A stretch of 64,000 bases of DNA from CALOCN01 sp942491735 (GTDB lineage: Bacteria; Eisenbacteria; RBG-16-71-46; JABDJR01): the NCBI GenBank assembly GCA_942491735.1, contig CALOCN010000014.1, positions 620,001 to 684,000 of the forward strand, in the 5' to 3' direction. A model generated the notes under the pieces. That model was not told where the DNA came from, ran no database searches, and was given only the letters and a program-made list of their open reading frames with translations. The position numbers and the translations under genes are program-made. Below are positions 8,894 to 16,819 of this stretch, piece by piece. Positions within the stretch are counted from its first letter, which is position 1; each line of letters begins with the position of its first letter.

Positions 8894-9729
8894 GCGGTCT
8901 CAAGGCGCCCAGGTGGCATCGTATCCTGACCCACGCGGTGCTCATCGTGGTGGTGCTCATCACCCTCTACCCCATCGCCCAGATCATCGGGATATCGCTG
9001 CGGCCCGGGGACAAGCTCTACAGCACCTCGCTCAGCCTCATCCCGGAGGGCGCCTCCCTGGAGGCGTACCGGGTCATGCTGTTCGAGAAGGAGTTCCTGC
9101 TCTGGCTGCGCAACAGCGCGATCGTCGCCCTGTCGGTTACGGTGATCGGGGTGGTGCTTGCGGCGACCTCCGGCTATGCGTTCAGCCGCTTCCGGTTTCC
9201 CGCCCACCGGTTCGGGTTGACCGCTTTCCTGCTCACCCAGATGTTTCCCGCCACCATGCTGCTGCTTCCGCTCTACATCCTGCTGCGCAAGGCGCACCTG
9301 TTGGACTCGTTCCTGGGTCTGATCGTGGTCTATGTGACCACCGCGCTCCCCTTCTGCGTGTGGACCATGAAGGGCTACTACGATTCCATTCCCCGGGACC
9401 TCGAGGAGGCGGCGCTCATCGACGGCCTCACTCCGTTCGGCGCGTTTCTTCGCATCGTGTTGCCGCTCTCGCTACCCGCGCTGACCATCACCGCGTTGTT
9501 CAGCTTCATGGCGGCCTGGTCCGAGTTCATCGTGGCCCGGGTCGTCCTGCAGAGTCGAGAGCTCTACACCCTGCCACTGGGTCTCGAGAGTCTGGCCGGC
9601 ACCTTCCAGACCGAATGGGCCAACTACGCGGCCGGCAGTGTCCTGGTTTCGATTCCGGTGGTGGTGCTGTTCCTGGTGCTCAACCGGTTCCTCGTCTCCG
9701 GTTTGACTCTGGGAGGGGTCAAGGGGTGA
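8890..9729 (+). CDS. Sugar ABC transporter permease, MalG-like
   Basis: A 279-residue inner-membrane permease with six predicted membrane segments. The EAA motif reads LEEAALIDGLTPFGAFLRIVLPL and the C-terminus (LVSGLTLGGVKG) is the standard MalG ending. The start overlaps the MalF-like stop by four bases. It is the last gene of the operon that begins before the window; no clear terminator hairpin follows. It pairs with the MalF-like subunit to import the sugar delivered by the lipid-anchored binding protein. Confidence 0.92.
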   Translation: MSGLKAPRWHRILTHAVLIVVVLITLYPIAQIIGISLRPGDKLYSTSLSLIPEGASLEAYRVMLFEKEFLLWLRNSAIVALSVTVIGVVLAATSGYAFSRFRFPAHRFGLTAFLLTQMFPATMLLLPLYILLRKAHLLDSFLGLIVVYVTTALPFCVWTMKGYYDSIPRDLEEAALIDGLTPFGAFLRIVLPLSLPALTITALFSFMAAWSEFIVARVVLQSRELYTLPLGLESLAGTFQTEWANYAAGSVLVSIPVVVLFLVLNRFLVSGLTLGGVKG

Positions 9730-9792
9730 GCGATGAGTTGGTCCGTAAAACACCACAAGCTAAAGTTGTATAGGGAGTTACGGCATGATGGA

Positions 9793-9833
9793 TAACGTCG
9801 TTAACCTTGACTTGACAAGTTCAACCTTGATAC
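9793..9833 (+). promoter_or_regulatory. Candidate operator/promoter region between importer and X25-protein genes
   Basis: Two odd-centred perfect inverted repeats lie 17 bases apart: TAACG-T-CGTTA (9793-9803) and ACTTG-A-CAAGT (9810-9820). An 8-base direct repeat AACCTTGA occurs at 9803-9810 and 9823-9830. TTGACT (9807-9812) followed 16 bases later by GATACC (9829-9834) could be a weak -35/-10 pair for the gene starting at 9915. The clustering suggests repressor or activator sites for a sugar-responsive regulator, but no regulator gene is in the window. Inference only. Confidence 0.35.
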
Positions 9834-9914
9834 CCTTGTCGATGGTATTGGACCGGTCTACGCGGCTCCAACATCGGCTTCGCACATAAGTCCTGACACC
9901 TTGGAGGCTCTCCC

Positions 9915-10685
9915 ATGAAGAAGCTACTCCCGCTGCTCTTTGCTTCCTGCTTGCTGATCGTCGCCGGTTCGGTCGCCGCTCAGCCCTACTACGCTCCCGG
10001 CTCCTACCAGGGCTGGGACATCGGAACTGCTCCGGAACTCGTCGACGACGGCACCAATGGTGACGTGGCTTCGGGTGACGGCGTGTTTTCCCGCACGGTG
10101 AACATCGCCACCGCCGGAATCTACGAGTTCAAGGCTGCCACCGCGGGTTGGGCCAGCTCCTGGCCGGCCAGCGGCAACGCCTGGTTCGAGACCACGTCCG
10201 ACAACGAAGACGTTCTTTTCATGCTCGATACCAACGTGGCCGGAGACGGCTGGGCGCCGGATTCCTTCTGGCCCTGCTCGGATCACACCGTACGTTCCAC
10301 CTACAAGGTGGTGGGGAGTCTCCAGAGTGAGATGGGTGATCCCGGCGACTGGGACCCGGCGGGTGGCGGCCTGTACCTGCTGGACGACGGCCTCAATGGC
10401 GACGCGGCTGCCGGTGACGGCATCTACACCTATTGCGGCACCATCTCCACCGCCGGCCTTCACGAGTGGAAGATCGCGGTCAACAGCGATTGGGCCCAGC
10501 AGTTCGGCACCGACGGTCCGTCCACCAACGGCAGCACCTGGCTGGTGGACGTGCTGAGTGACAACGAGGACTGGTGCTTCGAGCTCGATCTCAACCGCTG
10601 CCGCATGCGCGCGATTCCCATGGCTCCGGTGCCGGTTGAGCCGGCCACCTGGGGACAGATCAAGACGCTCAACGACGCCAACTAG
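9915..10685 (+). CDS. Secreted protein with two X25-like (starch-associated) modules
   Basis: A 256-residue secreted protein; signal peptide MKKLLPLLFASC... is cleaved near VAAQ (residue 23). Two tandem modules of about 100 residues follow, each with the pattern seen in X25 domains of pullulanase-type proteins: SYQGWDIG..PELVDDGTNGDVASGDGVFSRTV and DWDPAGGGLYLLDDGLNGDAAAGDGIYTY, then a strand like YEFKAA or HEWKIAV. The Asp/Gly-rich DDG.NGD.A.GDG signature may bind calcium. GGAGG stands 8 bases before the ATG. It lies just downstream of the maltodextrin importer behind its own candidate promoter and before a hairpin terminator, so it is probably a single-gene unit. A glucan-related extracellular role is inferred; no catalytic domain is seen. 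Confidence 0.65.
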   Translation: MKKLLPLLFASCLLIVAGSVAAQPYYAPGSYQGWDIGTAPELVDDGTNGDVASGDGVFSRTVNIATAGIYEFKAATAGWASSWPASGNAWFETTSDNEDVLFMLDTNVAGDGWAPDSFWPCSDHTVRSTYKVVGSLQSEMGDPGDWDPAGGGLYLLDDGLNGDAAAGDGIYTYCGTISTAGLHEWKIAVNSDWAQQFGTDGPSTNGSTWLVDVLSDNEDWCFELDLNRCRMRAIPMAPVPVEPATWGQIKTLNDAN

Positions 10686-10694
10686 TCTCACCGG

Positions 10695-10723
10695 GAGGCC
10701 GGGCGCCCAGTGCGTCCGGCCTC
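10695..10723 (+). terminator. Hairpin terminator after the X25 protein gene
   Basis: A 12-bp stem (GAGGCCGGGCGC / GCGTCCGGCCTC, one G-T pair) with loop CCAGT starts 10 bases after the stop codon. The downstream T content is low (TCTTGCGGGCTTT), so it is a strong hairpin with a weak U-tract. Confidence 0.65.
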
Positions 10724-10824
10724 TCTTGCGGGCTTTGCATCCGCCCCCATGTTTCGGCTCCTCGTTGGACCGACCCACCCGGGGGTGACGAACCACGGCC
10801 AATCGGTCGGGGAGGGTACCTGCC

Positions 10825-13239
10825 GTGAAACGACTCCTAGCGCTTCTCGCCGTCACCGGATGGCTTGTATCACCCCAGCTCGCCGACGCCCAGGTTCCGC
10901 AGACCATCGTGATCGACGGCGTGAACGACTTCGATCCCAGCAACCTGATTGACGCCGATGGGAGTGACACGGAATTTTCCAATCTGGATATGGGGAACAT
11001 CTACGTCACCAACGACGCGAACTTCCTGTACTTCGGTTTCGAGTACGATCGGGGCGGCTGGTGCGACATCAACCTGGGCTTGGCCCTGGACACGCGAGCC
11101 GGCGGGGGTGTGGTGGATCCGTTCGCTCGCCAGGTCGCCTGGAACACGCTGGCCTCGCCCCCGGACTTCATCATCTACGACGTGATCCCCACCCAGTGCG
11201 ACGGGTTCAACTACGAGACCCTCGACGAGTGGACCGCCGGGACAGGACCCCACAATGGGTGGGATGTCCTCACTGACGGGTCGAACGGGCTGGGGATCGT
11301 CGATTCGGGCACTTTCGTGGAGGGGAAGATCTCCCTCGCCACGCTGGGTCTGTCACCCAGCGATCCCGTGAACCTCGAGTTCTGGGTCACCCAGAACGGT
11401 ACGACCAAGGGCCCCCTGGACGCGGCCTGCAGCGACGCGGTCCAGCTGTCCACGCCAGGAGGCACCACGTTCGACACCGGCACGGCAGTGGAAATGACCT
11501 GCTACCACGCCTACACGGTCCAGGCGGACGTCGACACCACGCCGCCCACCGTGCTCCAGGCCAACGCCATCTTCGCGGGCGGGATCGATCCCGCGTTCAG
11601 CACCGACAAGGTGGACATCCTGTTCTCGGAACCCGTGGATCCGGCCACGGTGATCCCGGGCAACTTCAGCGGGATCGTCCCGGCAGTTACGGCGACCGTC
11701 GACGGGAGCAACCCGAGCCTGGTCCACCTCACCGTGGCCGGGGGGTACGGGGTCTTCTCCTGCACCCCGACGCCGGGAGTGGTCGCCTACACCGTGACCA
11801 ACGTGGAGGACCTTGCCGGCAACGCCATCGTGGCCAACGGAACCGACAATGTGGGTCAGTTCGCCACCAAGCGGGTCCGCTTCGAGGGGGACATGAGCCT
11901 GTTCCTCCTCACCAACTCCAACCCGCCCGACTCCTTCTACGTGGAAGGAAGCGTGGCTCCGTTGAACTTCATTCCCGAGGACAACTCGCTGGGCCTGGCT
12001 CAGGGGGGAGGCCTGTACGCGGTCGAGGTCACCTTCGGGATCCCCGACCCGGACCGGGACGGTCTTGCCACCGTGAATCTCGAGTACAAGTGGTTCCACA
12101 ACACCGCCGGATATGAGCCCCGCTCCAACCGTCAGGTGGTGCTCTCCAATGCCACCGGTACGTGCGACACCCTCACCGTCTACTGGAACGACGACGAACC
12201 CGGCGATGTAACCGCGCATCCCATCGACGTTTGCTTCTCGGTGGACATGAGCGCCTTCGCCCCCGGTCCCGGCGACTCGGTCGGGGTTGCGGGTGACCAG
12301 GGTCCCATCGCGGGCTTCCTGCCTCCGGGCGTGCTCCTGGCCGACGACGGGGTGTTCCCGGACGGGACGCCCGGCGACGACATCTACTCGGGCTACATCC
12401 GTTTCCCGATCGGCACCTTCAAGACGGTGAACTACAAGTTCGGGCTCAACAGCACGCTGGAGTGCTTTGGCCAGTCCAACCGGGACGTGTTCCTGAACGA
12501 CGCCGCCTTCGACACCGTGGGCGGGGCCAACGGGCCCATCTTGCTCCCGACCTACACCTTCGACCGCTGCTCGGTGACCAACAAGGCCATCGATGTAATC
12601 TTCCGGGTGAGCACGTCGCTGCTTGATCAGGACACGGTGAGCACGGTGGAGATCGGCGGAGACGCGTTGCCCCTGAACTTCGGGGCGCCGTTGACCCTGC
12701 TCGACGACGGCGTCTCACCGGATGCGGTCGCGGGGGACAACACGTACTCGATCCGGGTGACCTTCCCCGATTCCAGCAACTTCAACGTGGGGTTCAAGTA
12801 CCTGGTCAACGGGAACTTCGAGTGCTTCGGGGATCCCAACCGGGAGGTGTTCCTCAACGACGGGTTGTTCTCGACCAGCAACCCCATCGTGTTGCCCACG
12901 GTGCTGTGGGACGTATGCAACCAGAGCCAGACCGGCGTTCCGGACCTACCCGTCCTGACCCCGCCCATCAGCCTGTCCCAGAACGTGCCGAACCCGTTCT
13001 CGTCCCGGACCGCGATCTCGTTCCGGGCCGACGAACCGGGGCGCGCCATCCTGACCATCTTCGATGTCAGTGGGCGCAAGGTCCGTACGTTGCTGGATCG
13101 GGACGTCTCGGCGGGTGAGTACATCGCGCACTGGAGCGGCCAGGATGACCAGGGTCGTGCGGCACCTCCCGGTGTCTATTTCTACTCCCTCCGGGTGGGA
13201 GCGGACATGGAAACCAAGCGGATGGTCTATCTGAAGTAG
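10825..13239 (+). CDS. Large secreted multi-domain protein with X25/CBM-like modules and FlgD-like C-terminal sorting domain
   Basis: 804 residues. The signal peptide ends near LADA (residue 22). Residues about 25-235 resemble a CBM9/DOMON-like beta-sandwich (VIDGVNDFD...). About 240-345 is an Ig-like SbsA/Big_5 domain (TTPPTVLQANAIF ... FSEPVDPATV). Three modules with LLDDGVxPDxxxGDxxYS and a Cys-containing NGxxECFGxxNR(D/E)VFLND pattern span about 350-700. The last ~90 residues are a FlgD Ig-like / type-A sorting-like domain: SQNVPNPFSSRTAISF, IFDVSGRKVRTL, GVYFYSLRV, METKRMVYLK. Such tails are common on exported proteins of FCB-group bacteria, some of them T9SS substrates. GTG 10825 follows GGGGAGG. 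The module patterns resemble those of the preceding X25 protein, so a shared role in binding glucans outside the cell is likely. No hydrolase domain is visible. Confidence 0.65.
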   Translation: MKRLLALLAVTGWLVSPQLADAQVPQTIVIDGVNDFDPSNLIDADGSDTEFSNLDMGNIYVTNDANFLYFGFEYDRGGWCDINLGLALDTRAGGGVVDPFARQVAWNTLASPPDFIIYDVIPTQCDGFNYETLDEWTAGTGPHNGWDVLTDGSNGLGIVDSGTFVEGKISLATLGLSPSDPVNLEFWVTQNGTTKGPLDAACSDAVQLSTPGGTTFDTGTAVEMTCYHAYTVQADVDTTPPTVLQANAIFAGGIDPAFSTDKVDILFSEPVDPATVIPGNFSGIVPAVTATVDGSNPSLVHLTVAGGYGVFSCTPTPGVVAYTVTNVEDLAGNAIVANGTDNVGQFATKRVRFEGDMSLFLLTNSNPPDSFYVEGSVAPLNFIPEDNSLGLAQGGGLYAVEVTFGIPDPDRDGLATVNLEYKWFHNTAGYEPRSNRQVVLSNATGTCDTLTVYWNDDEPGDVTAHPIDVCFSVDMSAFAPGPGDSVGVAGDQGPIAGFLPPGVLLADDGVFPDGTPGDDIYSGYIRFPIGTFKTVNYKFGLNSTLECFGQSNRDVFLNDAAFDTVGGANGPILLPTYTFDRCSVTNKAIDVIFRVSTSLLDQDTVSTVEIGGDALPLNFGAPLTLLDDGVSPDAVAGDNTYSIRVTFPDSSNFNVGFKYLVNGNFECFGDPNREVFLNDGLFSTSNPIVLPTVLWDVCNQSQTGVPDLPVLTPPISLSQNVPNPFSSRTAISFRADEPGRAILTIFDVSGRKVRTLLDRDVSAGEYIAHWSGQDDQGRAAPPGVYFYSLRVGADMETKRMVYLK

Positions 13240-13277
13240 ACCTCCGGACGGAATTGAAACCAGATCAAAACCGCGAG

Positions 13278-13304
13278 ACCGGGGGTGAGAACCCCCGGTT
13301 TTGC
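13278..13304 (+). terminator. Intrinsic terminator
   Basis: A 9-bp perfect stem ACCGGGGGT / ACCCCCGGT with GAGA tetraloop, followed by TTTTGCG and a further TTTTT at 13309-13313. It lies 39 bases after the stop of the FlgD-tail protein. Confidence 0.85.
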
Positions 13305-13361
13305 GTTGTTTTTGGCCGGTTCCCGATCAACGGTGTGTAGGGCATGGGATTAGGTATTGGC

Positions 13362-13376
13362 AGAACCGTCGGTTCT
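13362..13376. promoter_or_regulatory. 15-bp perfect palindrome, candidate regulator-binding site
   Basis: AGAACCG-T-CGGTTCT is a perfect 7-1-7 inverted repeat about 200 bases upstream of the PEP-CTERM gene. It is too short and T-poor to be a terminator. It has the same architecture (7-1-7, central T) as the palindrome at 39427-39441 upstream of a sigma54 promoter, though with a different sequence. Confidence 0.4.
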
Positions 13377-13576
13377 CTTGACACCGGCTTGTGTTTCCGT
13401 TGGTCCGAAGCGCCCCCCAGTTAAAAGGCCATGTGAGTTGGGTTTGTCGGTGGGGCTGCTATCGGGAATCTGTCGGTTTGGCTGTCTTCAATCAAGACTG
13501 TCACCTGATTGGCACACCCGGTGTGTTACCATTGTGGCTCTTGGCAACCTAGGGGGGGCGGAGCAGAAGCCACATT

Positions 13577-14290
13577 ATGAAGCGATCCTTTCTGTTCAGC
13601 CTTGTGTTGACATCGACAATCCTTGTTTCGGCGCCCGTGATGGCATCCAGCATCGTCAGTACTTGGCGTGCCTACAACATCAACGGGGACGGCTCCACGC
13701 TGCCGTATGGCCTTCGCCTGGATGGGTTTTTCGACAACCATCCGGACCACGAGGTCACGTTCGGGCTGAACCAGGTCTACATCGACGAGTACTCCGACGG
13801 CTCCCTGCATCTGTGGGGTGACGCCTCGGTGACCGACTTCGACAAGACGGGGAACCCCGGGATCTACGCGTCCGACTGGGATCTCGATATCAAGTTCTGG
13901 AAGATGACGTCTCCCGGCGATATAGCCCAGATCGAGGACTACGACCCCAGCTACTCGTACTACATGATCGACTCGCAGGGCCGCGAGATGGTCAACAAGG
14001 CGGACGCCAACCAGTACGCGAACCTCTGGAGCTACCCCACCTCCCTGGCCAAGCCGTTCCGTATCGGTTTCGGGGCCAACGGTCACTCGGCAAGGTTCGG
14101 CGCCGCCGGTTGGGTGAGCTTCGAGCACCACATGGGTAGCGACATCACCTACGGGATCCAGGACGCCTACCTGCCGGCGTCGGACCTGTTGATGGATCTC
14201 CAGCTCATGCCGGTCCCCGAGCCCGGGACCCTGGCCCTGTTGGGGCTGGGAGCCGCGGCGGGGTTTGTTCGCCGTCGCCGCCGTCGCTAG
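13577..14290 (+). CDS. PEP-CTERM sorting-domain protein
   Basis: A 237-residue exported protein. A signal peptide (MKRSFLFSLVLTSTILVSAPVMAS) is cleaved near residue 24. The C-terminus is a textbook PEP-CTERM signal: PVPEPGTLALLGLGAAAGF followed by VRRRRRR. PEP-CTERM proteins are cut and anchored or released by exosortase EpsH/XrtA-type enzymes, usually in bacteria that make an exopolysaccharide. The central domain (about 25-210), with an unusual Tyr, Asp and His content, is not one I recognise. The exosortase is not in the window. It has its own intergenic region on both sides, so it is probably monocistronic. Confidence 0.85.
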   Translation: MKRSFLFSLVLTSTILVSAPVMASSIVSTWRAYNINGDGSTLPYGLRLDGFFDNHPDHEVTFGLNQVYIDEYSDGSLHLWGDASVTDFDKTGNPGIYASDWDLDIKFWKMTSPGDIAQIEDYDPSYSYYMIDSQGREMVNKADANQYANLWSYPTSLAKPFRIGFGANGHSARFGAAGWVSFEHHMGSDITYGIQDAYLPASDLLMDLQLMPVPEPGTLALLGLGAAAGFVRRRRRR

Positions 14291-14308
14291 ACGGGTTCGC
14301 TGCGGACG

Positions 14309-15388
14309 TCAGGTACGTGCCGCGACCCGAATCACCCGACGCAGGGCGCTGGATTCCCTGAGGCGATGCACCGCGCCGTGGTGGTGATCCCGGAGTCGGC
14401 GCCATCGGCCCTCATCGCGAAGTCGACGGATCAGCCCGGGGTCGAGCGGTAGGGGGATCGGTTCTCTCCCGCCAGGACATCGGTCGTCGAAGGCTCGCAG
14501 CAGGTCGCGGAAGGCGTCGTGGAAGAGTCCCTTCGCTTCCTGACGCAACCAGTACCCGGCGTTGCGGGGCCGGGGACCGCCGTCCTTCCTGGCCCGCGGA
14601 CCCACCTGGGGGTTCGTGTTGATCTCCCAGGCCTGTGGGCACCCATCGAGAACGGCGTAGTCCACGCGTCCGTACTCGATGCCGGCAAGGGCGAAGACCC
14701 TCTCGACCCAGTCGCGGTGCGGGTGGGTACTGACGAACTCGAGCTCGGCGGCGGCGATCTCCTCGTCCACCACCCGATTGTTGTCCTTCACCATCCAGTG
14801 GTTGGAGACGGTCATGGCCCGGGCCAGGGTGGTGTCGCCGAAGCGCACCGCCGAGTACTTGCGATAGGCGCCCCGTGTGTCCCGGGTGTCGCAGAACTCC
14901 ACCACCAGGAGCTCATCGCGGCGAAACCCGCCCAGGCGGGTCAGGACCGTCAGCGAACGGTCGAGCTTCCTGCGATTGGCCAGGAGTGTGGTCAGGCTTC
15001 CGGTGTGTTCGTTGGCCTCGCGCACGAAGACCGGGTAGCGCAGACCGTCCAGGGTGTCGCCGGCCCCCACCGCGCGAAAGACGTTGAGCCCCTCCGAGTA
15101 GAGGCAGTCCAGCAACCGGGGACGACAGAGAACCCGGGAGGGGTCATTGAGGCGCGGCACCGCCGCATGATCGAGTGCCTGCCAGACCGCGTTCGCCAGC
15201 TCCTGTTGCGAAGGGTAGAACCGCTCGAAGTCCGTGAGGACGGTGGGCTCCGCGTTGAGCGCACCACGCGGGGCGAGACCCTCCCAGTCCTGAACGGTGA
15301 TCCGGTTCTCCATGTCAGCGGAGCGTCTCGAGGTCTCCACCCAACCGGCGACGGCCCCGGAGGCCTTGCGGGTGGTGAGGAAAATCAC
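14309..15388 (-). CDS. ATP-grasp-like protein of unknown function
   Basis: A 359-residue cytoplasmic protein. Patterns suggest an ATP-grasp fold: YPVFVREANEHTGS (about 114-127) resembles the phosphate-binding Gly-rich strand, and AGIEYGRVDYAVLDG followed by AWEINTNPQVG (about 245-276) matches the D...E.N metal-binding end of ATP-grasp enzymes. ATP-grasp enzymes typically ligate a carboxylate to an amine; the substrate here is unknown. The GTG start at 15388 overlaps the stop of the DAACS transporter gene (GTGA), implying coupled translation. An internal ATG at 15313 (MENRITV) is an alternative start. Sugar, amino-acid or peptide tailoring are all possible. Confidence 0.55.
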   Translation of the reverse strand: MIFLTTRKASGAVAGWVETSRRSADMENRITVQDWEGLAPRGALNAEPTVLTDFERFYPSQQELANAVWQALDHAAVPRLNDPSRVLCRPRLLDCLYSEGLNVFRAVGAGDTLDGLRYPVFVREANEHTGSLTTLLANRRKLDRSLTVLTRLGGFRRDELLVVEFCDTRDTRGAYRKYSAVRFGDTTLARAMTVSNHWMVKDNNRVVDEEIAAAELEFVSTHPHRDWVERVFALAGIEYGRVDYAVLDGCPQAWEINTNPQVGPRARKDGGPRPRNAGYWLRQEAKGLFHDAFRDLLRAFDDRCPGGREPIPLPLDPGLIRRLRDEGRWRRLRDHHHGAVHRLRESSALRRVIRVAART

Positions 15389-16686
15389 GCCGGTTCCACC
15401 CCAACCGCCGGTTCCGTCCCCTCGATGGGTTCGCGTTCCCCCCGGTCGAGAACCACCGCGGTGGTCATGTACCCGGTGGTATTGGCCAGGGTCTTGAAGA
15501 TGTCCGGAATGACGTCGACCGCCTCCAGGAGAACCACCGCCTCGATCGGCATGCCCGCGGCCAGGTAGGCGGGCAGGGTCTTGAATGCCGTGCCCCCTCC
15601 GGGAAGCCCCAACGAGCTGAAGCTCAGGATGACCACGGTGAGGACAAAGGTGATGATCTGGGTCGGCTCCAGGGCAATCCCGTAGAGGTGGGCCATGAAG
15701 AGGAGCTTGATGGTGCTCGAGGTGGTGCGGTTGATCTTGAAGGTCGCCGCGGCGAGGGGGAGTACGAATCCCCGGGCCGCAGCGGAGAGCGCCAGCCGGT
15801 CCCGCGCTCCCTCCACCAGGGCCGGAAGCGAGGCCAGGGATGATCGCGTGCTCACGGCAACCAGCTGTGCCGGGTAGACCGCCCGGGCAAAGTCCTTCAG
15901 GGAAACGCGGCCCACCAGCACTGCCAGGGGGTATAGGAGGAGCGTCAGAAGAAGGAGAGATGCGGAAACCAGGACCACGAGCTGGACCAGGACCGAAGCG
16001 ACGCCGCTGCCCCCGCTGCGGCCGAAAGCGAGGGAGAGACCAAAGACCCCCAGGGGAGTGAAGCGGAGCAGCGCGTGCACCATGACCAGCATGATCTCGG
16101 CAAAGGTCCGGCTGAGGGCGCCGGCTCGGCGCCGGGACCGCGGGGGAGTGCGCGAGGCGGCCCAGCCGAAGAAGAGGGTGAACAGCATGATCTGGAGGAG
16201 GTCACCGTCGACCAGGGACCGGGCCGGGTTGGTAGGGATCAACCCCACCAACCAATCGGCGAAACCGACCGGAATCACATCCCGCTCCGCTGCGGCGCGT
16301 GCGGACTCCGGGATCATGGGGTTCAGCGACGTCACCAGCGCGTGATCAACCGGCAACCGGTCCAGGACAGGTGGGACCGTAACCAGGGTCACCGCGGCGC
16401 CCAGCAACAACAACACGACGAACAACCCGATTGCGGCGGGACCGAGCCTCCCTACCGTTGCCCCCTGGCGGCGGAGCATGACCAGGAGGAGCTGGGAGAT
16501 GATCAGCGGCACCACCACCATCTGGAGGGCGCGGACCCACACGCGTCCCAGGGGTTCGATGAAGCCGGCCAGGCCGGTCAGGAACGCGTTCCCCGACCCG
16601 TGAATGAGGATGCCCAGTCCCAGACCGCCGATCAGGGCGATGAGCGAGAGCAGAGTGGATCGGTTCCCCAGGGAACTCGCGGTCAT
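15385..16686 (-). CDS. Dicarboxylate/amino acid:cation symporter (DAACS family)
   Basis: A 433-residue inner-membrane protein of the glutamate/dicarboxylate symporter family. Diagnostic regions are the Ser-rich loop STRSSLASLPALVEGA, the GLPGGGTAFKTLPAYLAAGMP hairpin region and VVLLEAVDVIPDIFKTLANTTGYMTTAV near the end. In the last segment the usual D...D..RT..N..GD pattern has become D...D..KT..N..GY, so the substrate may not be aspartate or glutamate. The length is normal. Its stop overlaps the start of the ATP-grasp-like gene, so the pair probably works on one metabolite. Confidence 0.85.
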   Translation of the reverse strand: MTASSLGNRSTLLSLIALIGGLGLGILIHGSGNAFLTGLAGFIEPLGRVWVRALQMVVVPLIISQLLLVMLRRQGATVGRLGPAAIGLFVVLLLLGAAVTLVTVPPVLDRLPVDHALVTSLNPMIPESARAAAERDVIPVGFADWLVGLIPTNPARSLVDGDLLQIMLFTLFFGWAASRTPPRSRRRAGALSRTFAEIMLVMVHALLRFTPLGVFGLSLAFGRSGGSGVASVLVQLVVLVSASLLLLTLLLYPLAVLVGRVSLKDFARAVYPAQLVAVSTRSSLASLPALVEGARDRLALSAAARGFVLPLAAATFKINRTTSSTIKLLFMAHLYGIALEPTQIITFVLTVVILSFSSLGLPGGGTAFKTLPAYLAAGMPIEAVVLLEAVDVIPDIFKTLANTTGYMTTAVVLDRGEREPIEGTEPAVGVEPA

Positions 16687-16819
16687 CCGGACACTCCGGG
16701 GTGGGAGAGAATCACCTTCCCTGACGCGTGAAGCGCCCGGTCATGGTTCGGCAGTATGGCGTGGAACCGAGGCAACTATCAACCGGGCGGGGGAGCGGGG
16801 AAGCGGCTCCGGAGTCCCG

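Larger units (their letters stand above)
13240..13576. other. 337-bp intergenic region upstream of the PEP-CTERM gene
   Basis: It holds the terminator at 13278-13304, a perfect 15-base palindrome AGAACCG-T-CGGTTCT (13362-13376), an isolated TTGACA (13378-13383) without a matching -10, and TTGGCAC (13509-13515), which resembles a sigma54 -24 box but lacks a proper -12 GC. The base composition is less GC-rich than in the genes. No small coding frame here is convincing. Confidence 0.6.

Noticed and set aside
13510..13524. TGGCACACCCGGTGT as a firm sigma54 promoter of the PEP-CTERM gene
   Set aside because: The -12 box has GT in place of GC and matches only two of four TTGC bases. Kept only as a weak possibility.
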